A stretch of 64,000 bases of DNA from Paramarasmius palmivorus. Lineage: Eukaryota; Basidiomycota; Agaricomycetes; Agaricales; Marasmiaceae. The notes beneath the pieces are model-generated. The model was not told where the DNA came from. It saw nothing but the letters and a program-made list of their open reading frames with translations, and searched no databases. The stretch is from positions 62,001-126,000 of the forward strand of contig JAYKXP010000041.1 of the NCBI GenBank assembly GCA_037176845.1, written 5' to 3'. The translations under genes and the position numbers were made by a program. The first letter of the stretch is position 1. The number at the start of each line of letters is the position of its first letter. This document shows positions 56,870 through 64,000 of this stretch, piece after piece.

Positions 56870-57710
56870 ATGCTCTCTCTCTGCATCCTCCTTGTCCCAA
56901 CCCTCCTTGTCGGCGCTCTCGGTTCGCCTCTCCCCAAACGCGACGACACGTCTATCTGTAGCACAGGCGGGAGAATGGTGTGTTGTTCTGGTGGGGTGTT
57001 GGGGTGTGTTTTAAGTTTAAGCGATGAGTGGTACGTTCCTTTCGCTCGTGTTCCTTACTGTTATTGAATCGACGTCTGCGTCTACAGTTCGACGGGGGAT
57101 GTGTATTGTTGTTTTGGGGATAACGTTCAAGGTGCGCTTTCGCCCTTTATTCGCTTCTTGATTCGGGGCTAATACGGTGATTACAGGTGGTATTGTCAAT
57201 GTGGATAAAGGGAATTGTCATCAGGCGTTTTTGTCGTTGGATAGTGCGGTGGAGACGAAGAGGGGGTTGATCCCTGAGTTAGGCGGTGAGGGAGGCTTGG
57301 CCGGAGTTTTGGGCGGCTTGACTGGTGTTTTGGGTAGTGGAGGCGCTGGGTTGAGCGGTTTGGGTAGTTTGACTGGTGGTGCCGGTGAAGGTTCCGGTCT
57401 TGGAGGTCTCGAAGGTCACGCTGAAGGTTCCAACGTACCCGAAGGCTTGGGTGCGGAAGTACCAGAGTTCACTCGGAGAGACCCAGCTGGTGGATTGGGT
57501 GGTTTGACTGGAGCTTTGGGAGGATTGACCGGTGGAGGAAAGGGTTCAGGAGGTTTAGAAGGTCTAACGGGCGGACAAAGTTCGACCGGCAGTTTGACGG
57601 GAGAACTTGGTGGTGTTTTGGGAGGCTCTGGGTCAGGAGAATCGGGAGCTTTGGAAGGTTTGAGTGGAGGATCTGGCGTTCCGGGATTGGGAGGATTGGC
57701 TAGGCTTTAA
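56870..57710 (+). CDS. Secreted Cys/Gly-rich protein 1
   Basis: Exons 56870-57030, 57088-57131 and 57187-57710 give 242 residues. A signal peptide (MLSLCILLVPTLLVGALG, cut before SPLPKR) and a Lys-Arg site are visible. Eight cysteines follow in the order C-x7-CC-x6-C-x7-C-x6-CC-x16-C (CSTGGRMVCCSGGVLGC; CSTGDVYCC; GNC). The order resembles hydrophobins but loops are much shorter, and the pattern looks like one C-x-CC-x-C unit doubled. The C-terminal two thirds are Gly/Leu-rich repeats of the GGLTG type, a possible wall-associated or self-assembling domain. First of a three-gene tandem family with 58421 and 61891. Role unknown; cell wall or surface is a guess. Confidence 0.75.
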
Positions 57711-57814
57711 GGCGAAGTGAATGGAATGGACGAATGTACGATAGCGTTTTGAGTGTTTTTTTGTATTCTTTCTCTTTGTATTCTGTCGTGAACATGTAAA
57801 CTATTGAATGATGA

Positions 57815-57966
57815 GTCGACAAATGATAAGCGCCTTGTCTTTCTCTCTTCTTTACCACCACCACGTCCAGCTCGTCTCGTCATGCGGGTAGTCGACAAAT
57901 GATAAGCGCCTTGTCTCTCTTTCTCTTTTACCATCACCACGTCCAGCTCGTCTCGTCATGCGGGTA
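57815..57966. repeat. 76-bp tandem duplication
   Basis: GTCGACAAATGATAAGCGCC and the following 56 bp occur at 57815 and 57891 with a few changes. Related AAGCGCC...ACCAC.ACGACCACC sequence also follows the two other family genes (near 59357 and 62600), so it is part of the common 3' flank. Confidence 0.75.
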
Positions 57967-58365
57967 TCTCTCAAGCTTCTGGATATCTGAGCGTCGCTCG
58001 AAGCGTTTGCATGAAAGATACATTAAAGCGGGGGTTGTTGGGAGTCGATGTCGAGTGTTGGATCAGGAGCTAGCAATGTCAAAGTCGTCACTGATGCTGT
58101 TCCAAATCGCTGGTTCTCAAGTGGTCTACGCCGTATGGTACGTTCTTCGTGCATTTGACTCGTAGTACCCTGATTGACTCAAAAGTTAAAATTAGTACTC
58201 TCTTGCACGATATGCAGGCGTTTATCGCGCAGAATGAAAGTCAGGAGCCAGAGTCTACGATGTAGAGCCTCTACGCTCCCGTCTCAGCTTCAAATTCTAC
58301 CGACGATGATTGAACCGCAAGACATGCCTGCATTTTCATGACGTCTTCTGCATTCGAAAACATGG
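57967..58365. other. Spacer, no gene seen
   Basis: 400 bp between the 3' flank of gene 1 and the promoter of gene 2. Short frames only. Confidence 0.35.
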
Positions 58366-58372
58366 TATATAA
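58366..58372 (+). promoter_or_regulatory. TATA box of secreted-protein gene 2
   Basis: TATATAA in GGTATATAAACC, 49 bp before the ATG at 58421. It matches the TATA contexts at 56814 and 61810. Confidence 0.65.
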
Positions 58373-58420
58373 ACCACCCAACGAACGCTACTATCCTCCA
58401 TCCCCCAGTCTCAACACACG

Positions 58421-59227
58421 ATGTACAAACTCACCCTTTCTCTCATCTCTACCCTCACCCTCGCCGCTCTCGTTTCCGCTTCGCCTCTCCTAGAAAAACG
58501 GAGTACGAGCGTATGCAGCTCCGGCGGTAAAGCAGTGTGCTGTAACGGTGGATTGTTGAATTGCGTTTTGGGTGATGATTGGTGTGTTTCCTCTCTTCCT
58601 CCGCTTTTCCCTTGCTAATAATATGCCAACAGTTCATCCGGGGATGTTTATTGTTGTTATAACGATAATCAACAAAGTACGCCTCCCTTCTCCTTTGCTT
58701 CTTTGTGCGGCAGCTGATGTGTGTCGGTAGGTGGATTCATCAACGTAAACACGGGGAATTGTCAACGTTCGACTTTGCCTCTTTCGGGCCTTGGTGGTAC
58801 TGGTGGGGGTGCTTCCCCAGCTGTGGCGGGTTTAACTGGAGGAGGTTCTGGGTTGACCGGTCTGACCGGTGGACTCACTGGTGGTGGGCTTGGAGGTTTG
58901 ACTGGGGGACTTACCGGCGGAGGGTTGGGTAACACCGCTGCAGGTCTTACAAACACTGCTGGAAGCCTTACTGGTGGTTCGGGATTGACTAACACGGCTA
59001 ACAGCCTCACTGGCGGATCTGGAGGTGTGGCGAATACTGCTAACAGTCTCACTGGTGGAACCGGAGGTGTGGCGAATACCGCTAACAGCCTCACCGGCGG
59101 AACTGGAGGCGTGGCGAACACTGCTAACAGCCTTACTGGCGGCGCGGGTGCGAACACCAACACTAATACTGGTTTGACTGGAGGAATTGGGGGTGGGTTG
59201 ACTGGAGGGAAGGGGTTGGGGCTTTGA
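58421..59227 (+). CDS. Secreted Cys/Gly-rich protein 2
   Basis: Exons 58421-58581, 58633-58676 and 58731-59227 give 233 residues. The first two exons are exactly as long as in gene 1 (161 and 44 nt). Signal peptide MYKLTLSLISTLTLAALVSA, then SPLLEKR with a Kex2-type Lys-Arg. Cysteine order is C-x7-CC-x6-C-x5-C-x6-CC-x16-C (CSSGGKAVCCNGGLLNC; CSSGDVYCC; GNC). The long C-terminal region is built of GGLTGG and then near-perfect 15-residue repeats (ANTANSLTGGTGGV) close to 59000-59130. The perfect repeats show recent expansion. Likely secreted to the wall or hyphal surface. Confidence 0.78.
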
Positions 59228-61809
59228 CCTACGGACGGCGGATGATGGACAATGAATGTACACTATTCTCTCGTGTGTTTTCTTCAAAGGACTGTTGTAT
59301 GTATGTAAAGTAACCAATTGTAAAACGCGTGTAATTCGAAGATCGTGATTCTTGATAAGCGCCTCGTGTTTTTGGCTTTTTGCTTCTTTTCTTCTTTTAC
59401 CACGACCACCACCATCAACACAACATCTTTCTTCCCTCGCTCGCCGCGGAATGGCGGGTTCTGGTTTTCGGTGTCGAAACGCAGGATTTGGGCTAGATGT
59501 GAGGTTTTACGCCAACTGGCTTTGGGTATTGGGTGGGGTTTGGGTAGATGTTGATAATGAAAGAGATATCGTGCGTAGTACGTTCCTTAGGCTTTTCTCG
59601 GAGGAGACTAAACTCTGACTAACCTTACGTTTAGGGCTTGAGTGCGGATAGACGAAGACATAGCATCCCGAGATTAAGAGCTTTAACTTGCACGGATGGA
59701 ACGTCTACTATTGGGTAGGATGATGGGGGAGAGGGGTGGACTCCGAGGATGTACAGTAACGGTGCGTTCACTCCCTCGGGCCTCAGTCGCAGGACTGACC
59801 ACGACATATAGGCATGAATCCTGTAGAAGGCATCAACGGTTCCGGGTTTGACGAGACGGATTTGTCTCGCGTTACATCTTTTGGGCAGGAGTTGGGGGTA
59901 AGAGGATGTATAGCAACGGTCAATTCGTGCGTTTACCCCTTCTCGTTTGTGGGATACGCAACTTGAACGCGACTGACGTGTGGATGCGTTTACAGGTTCG
60001 GCGGTCAGACAGACGAAACAGAGAAACCCCTGTACCCGGCTTGTTCCTCCATTTTCCGCTGTAGAGGCCTTACGCTCGCAGGAGCGAAAGGTGCTCTTGA
60101 AACATTCTCGTATCTTGCAGAAATTTCCAGCCTCTCCGTTCCTTCAAGTACGACTTTAGCCTCTCTTTTGGGAAAGGCAGGGGTTTGAAATCCATGCTAG
60201 GGTGGTTGATTATAGGGCTGAGCGGGTTCGTGTTCAACGTTCTACTCGTACCGTGATTAACATGTCTTTCGCGCAGATCTTATTATCGTCGTCATGCCCA
60301 CCTGGACTTATGCTTGGTGAGACTCGGAGTTGGGGTAGACGTTGAACGTTGAGAAGGGTAGCGACCTGTGCGTAACGTTTCTTTTCCCCTTTTCTCGGAG
60401 GAGACGAAAATCTGACTACGTTTAGTTGCGGACAGATCATACCGAGCTCGAACAGTGATAGTTCAAACGTTCAAGCTTCAAGTCATCGTGTCATGGTTAG
60501 CTCAATATCTCGCACAAAAATCCAGGCTCTCCGTTCTTTCAAGTACGACCTTAGCCTCAAAATCGTCTCGTCTTGCTTGCGTGATGGTTTGACTTGGATG
60601 GTGATTATAGGGCTGAGCGGGGTTCGTAGGTGTGGCAAGGAAGCTGTAGGTTCAACGTTTTATTAGTCCTACTCTTTATACCGTGATTAACATGTCTTTT
60701 GCCCAGGTCTTACTGTCATTCGCTGGCTCTCGGCGAGAGTTGGAGTAGATGTTGAACGTTGAGAGGATACAGGTGGTGCGTAACGTTTCTTTTCTCGGAG
60801 GAGACGAAAATCTGACATGTCTATGGTTACGTTTAAAGCTTAAACCCAAGGGCTTGCGGACACGACGAGCTCAGTATCTCGCAGAAGCTTCCAAGCTTCG
60901 TCTCTTTGTTCTTTCAAGTGCGACTTTAGCGCTTTAGCCACAAAATCGCTATTTTCTGGGTGTGTTGTCTGATGTGAAAATGAAGAGATCATGCCAAGGT
61001 ACGTTCAACGTTCAATGTTTTACATGATTAACATACCTTCTTTCGCGCAGATCTTACCATCATCGAGCCCACCTGGGCTCACCTTGACTAGTTGGGATAG
61101 GAGAGGGGTACAGTCGTGCGTAACACATTCCTTCTCCCGGAGGAGATTAAAGTCTGACTACGTTTAGTTGCGGGAAAACGAGAACCATGACCAGCTCAGC
61201 ATTCTCGGATCTTGCCATCTCGCAAAGCTCTCTCCGTTCTGGATATCGCTTTCAAGTCCGAGTACGACTTGAACCGGGTCAAATATCCGAGTCGGACGTT
61301 GATTATAGCCAAGTCAAGGGCTGAACGGGTTCGTAGATGTTTGTGATGAAGCCGTACGTTCAACGTTTTACTAGTATCTTTCATACCATGATTAACAGGT
61401 TCGCAGAATCGAGTTATTCGGGTCGAAATCGCTATTTTTTCATTCTTGCTGGGTGTGTGATGTCCGAGTCGGATAGTGATTTAGAGCTAGGCTAGGGATA
61501 CTCGTCGATCGTTGCCCATATTCCAATTTCCAATTGTCTAAGGCGGAGCAAGTTCATAGTTGTGGACATTTGCAATGAGAACAAAGCCATCTCACGCGGT
61601 ACGTTCAACGCTGTACTCTTCGTGCCTTGCGCCCTAATCTGTCTTTCGCGATATAGCGCAGAAATTAGAATGAACATGATCAGGCCCCAAGTCTGGCCTG
61701 CTACCACATCTTGGGATCGTACATCTCTCGTTTTACCCAGGCCCTAGCGTCGAGCGCTGAACGTTGAACGACTAGCAAGACCCGCCAATCGCAGCGTTCG
61801 AAAATGAGG
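59228..61809. repeat. Long degenerate tandem repeats between family genes
   Basis: GTTCAACGTT followed by ACCGTGATTAACATGTCTTT and C(G/C)CAG recurs at 60232, 60650, 61003 and 61358, with GGCTGAGCGGG just before several of them. TCGGAGGAGAC.AAA.TCTGAC and ACGTTTAG recur near 59598, 60393, 60798 and 61137. Units are about 350-420 bp. The borders look like intron ends (GTGCGT... and ...CGCAG). No long coding frame survives. Confidence 0.6.
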
Positions 61810-61816
61810 TATATAA
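61810..61816 (+). promoter_or_regulatory. TATA box of secreted-protein gene 3
   Basis: TATATAA in AAAATGAGGTATATAAACCT, 75 bp before the ATG at 61891. Confidence 0.6.
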
Positions 61817-61890
61817 ACCTCACAATGAACGCTGCTGTTCTCCAGTCTTCAGACATCTTTCCGAGTTCACATACATCAATCCAATTTACA

Positions 61891-62468
61891 ATGTACAAGC
61901 TCTCTCTCATCTTCACTTTTGCACTCGCCCTTCTCGTCTCTGCTTCGCCTCTCCCTCTCCCAAGGAGTACCTGCAGCAGTGGTGAAATCGTTTATCGTAA
62001 CGGTAAGTTTTCCCTTCTTCCTCTTCGTCTTATCAAACGCTAAACGTACGCTCCATAGCAGGGAGCTGTCAGCCGTCGTTCTTGCCCGCGCAGGGGTTGA
62101 CTGGTACAGTTAGCAGCAGGGATATCGTTGACGGTGCGTTTGGTGCTGCAGGTGCACTTGCTGGTGGTGCACTTGGTGCTGCTGGTGGTCTTGCTGGCGG
62201 TGCGCTTGGTGCTGCAGGTGGTCTCGCCGGTGGTCTTACTGGTGCTGCAGGTGGTCTCGCAGGCGGAGTTGCCAATGCGGCTGGAGATCTGGTTGGAACA
62301 GCCGGAGGTCTGATTGGTGGACTTGGTGATACTGCTGGTGGTCTCGTGTGTGGAATTTCCAGTGCGGCTGGTGGTATCGCTGGAGGAATTGTCAACGCGG
62401 CTGGTGGTATCGCGGGTGGAGTTGGCAGCACGGTTGGTGATCTTGCCGGTCTCGCTGGGGGACTTTGA
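61891..62468 (+). CDS. Secreted Gly/Ala-rich protein 3, cysteine-depleted paralogue
   Basis: Exons 61891-62002 and 62062-62468 give 172 residues. The signal peptide MYKLSLIFTFALALLVSASP is close to that of gene 2. Only CSSGEIVYRNGSCQPS is left of the eight-Cys region: it resembles the second half of the motif in gene 2 (CSSGDVYCC...GNCQRS) with CC replaced by YR, and the first half is missing. The middle exon of the paralogues is gone. The C-terminus is a tandem of heptad-like AGGLAGG units instead of GGLTGG. The open frame and clean splice site suggest it is still expressed, as a structural protein without the disulfide core. Confidence 0.72.
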
Positions 62469-63776
62469 GCGGATCGATGGGCAATGTACACTAGTAGTAG
62501 TCGATTCTCTTTTTTTCTTTCGTGTGTTTCTTCTTTTTGTAATTGTTGGATCTTGTTGTAGAGTATCGAAAGCTTTTTGATTGTCGAGAAAAATATATAA
62601 GCGCCCGGCTTGTCGTTTTCGGCCTCTTGTTTCTTACCATCACGATCACCAGCCTCTTTCTTCCCTCGCGAGACCTTCGAGGTACTTTGGTCAATACTAG
62701 ATGCGAGTGGGGCTAGATGTTAAAAGGGTACATTTGTGCGTAACATATTCTTCCTGGGCTGGGCTGAAGTCTGATGTATACGCTTGCGGACAGACGAGGA
62801 CATAGAAGGCATATCTAGCTAGAAACACCGAAAACTCTACGGCTCTTGAAGCTTGAACCTCGAGACTACAAGCTCCATATCCAACTTGCACGAATTTGCC
62901 CAGGAGTGGACATGCGTCGCATTTTGGCGGGTTCATGAAGGAGGTACTTATCAGGGAGTGGTGATAATAGTGGTACAGCTAGGCTTGCAGTACATTCGTG
63001 CGTATACTCCTTCTCCTTTAGATGTGAGATACACAACTTGACTGACCATGTAGGATACGTTTACAGGCTCGCGGTAACAGACGAAAAAGAAGACGCCTTT
63101 TTAACCCTGGAGGCTGGTCCGATGTATAAAGACGCGAATACAGAAGACATTTAGCTGGAAACATACCGTTTTAGCTGGTCTCATGAAGGAGGTATGGACT
63201 ATGGGTGGTAGACGTCGAGGGGGGTAAGCTAGCAGTGGAGAATGTTGAATTTGTGCGTTTACTTCCCTGGCCGTGAAAAACATACATAACTGGACTGACA
63301 TGCGGATACGTTTATAGGTTTGCGATAACATGATTGCTACAAACAGACGAAATAGAAGACACCTGTTCAGCGGGAAATGTACCGAAATTTCAACTACTCT
63401 TTGCACGGATATGCCTGAGAGTGGACATTAGCGAAAACACTCTATACGCTACCAATTCCCGATCTTGAATGTTTGTACACGAAACTAGTACTATACATTC
63501 CGGGCGCCGGACAGCTGTGCGGACGAGAGTATTCTTGGCTCTTGGTGTTCTATCCATAGAATGCGGAAGAAACGAGTAGAGCTCAAGTGTATATCTCCCC
63601 CAAATCAATATTAATCAATCCACGATGCACCGGTGTTATCCATCCAACTTGGTGAGTGAATTGTTTCTCTCTACACCAGAATTGTACCTGATGAATGCTA
63701 GTGTCTAGTACAAGCTTTTACGACCTCTGAAGAAAGCCTATAAATTTGCAGATGACGGGGTGGAACTCGTTATACC
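62469..63776. repeat. Degenerate repeats downstream of gene 3
   Basis: Starts with the common 3' flank (AAGCGCCCGG... near 62600). GTGCGTTTACT...GGATACGTTTA.AGG.T.GCG recurs near 62998-63080 and 63255-63325, and a relative lies near 59925-60000. No gene seen; the right end should include the transporter promoter. Confidence 0.45.
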
Positions 63777-63932
63777 ATGTCAGACACCCACTCAGACGAG
63801 AAACGCGGCGACCTGCAACTTGAAGTTGTGCCAGTGGTGACCTATTGTCCAGTGCTGGACAAGCGGGTTTGGAAGAAGCTCGACAAGTTCGTGCTCCCAC
63901 TCACTGCAATGTTTTACCTTTTAGCGTTCTTG
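63777..63932 (+). CDS. Major-facilitator transporter, first exon only
   Basis: ATG 63777 opens MSDTHSDEKRGDLQLEVVPV, then VLDKRVWKKLDKFVLPLTAM and FYLLAFL, followed by a clean GT donor at 63933. The pattern of a basic KKLD helix followed by LP..A..YLL.FLDR at the first membrane segment is that of fungal anion:cation symporters of the allantoate-permease (Dal5) type. 52 residues lie in the window; the rest is beyond the right edge. Substrate unknown. Confidence 0.7.
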
Positions 63933-64000
63933 GTGAGTCATCTGCTAGTGCACGTACTTAAGTACACACGGCACACGCTCACATTGAACGCAAACTCTAG

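Noticed and set aside
56870..59227. Secreted proteins as true hydrophobins
   Set aside because: The C-CC-C-C-CC-C order fits, but the loop between the third and fourth Cys is only 5-7 residues, far shorter than in class I or II, and the long Gly-rich tail is not typical.
58762..59317. Long Pro/Ala and Ser/Thr-rich minus-strand frames opposite gene 2
   Set aside because: They are shadows of the Gly/Leu/Thr repeats on the plus strand.
62069..62491. Minus-strand Pro/Ala-rich frame opposite gene 3
   Set aside because: Shadow of the Gly/Ala-rich repeats.

Overview
The window is nuclear DNA of a filamentous basidiomycete, most likely an Agaricomycete. The signs are genes broken by many 45-70 bp GT-AG introns, KDZ transposases with a CxC2 cysteine cluster, a KDZ-linked TET/JBP dioxygenase, several Ty1/copia families, small secreted Cys/Gly-rich proteins and an intron-bearing tRNA-Ala. 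Everything below was read by hand; no database search was possible.

Left third (1-21 kb): a graveyard of nested retroelements. One copia gag-pol (minus) runs off the left edge with its primer-binding site at 1216-1228. A second, large copia (plus, about 3.1-15 kb) carries an unusual Cys-rich region between gag and protease. It is interrupted by three long TATA-containing insertions of one family, two of them about 1.66 kb long, in opposite orientation, and both at the octamer CGGTGATA. A third copia (minus, 17.3-19.7 kb) is cut at its integrase. Nearly all in-frame stops in copia 2 and 3 are TGA, often where Arg is expected, which suggests CpG methylation decay. At 20.1-20.8 kb lies an array of the palindrome GGCATATGCC.

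Middle (21-53 kb): an accessory gene block. It holds a long unknown gene, an SPT5-like NGN/KOW protein, an apparently intact KDZ transposase, a divergently transcribed TET/JBP dioxygenase, several small unrecognised genes, a large Trp-rich gene, a 5'-truncated second KDZ gene, further unrecognised genes and a T5orf172 (GIY-YIG-like) gene. TTTGCAAA-containing repeats bracket 30.78-45.8 kb, suggesting one composite element of about 15 kb. A short exon module (W..HF..L.E.L, followed by a phase-0 intron) recurs in three of the genes, and a small acidic protein family occurs twice with the same intron phases. The block therefore looks like a co-evolving, transposon-associated set dealing with DNA modification and transcription, although only the KDZ-TET/JBP link is established knowledge.

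Right part (53-64 kb): degenerate repeats, a tRNA-Ala(UGC) with an intron, a tandem family of three secreted Cys/Gly-rich proteins with similar TATA promoters, long decayed tandem repeats between them, and the first exon of a major-facilitator transporter at the right edge.
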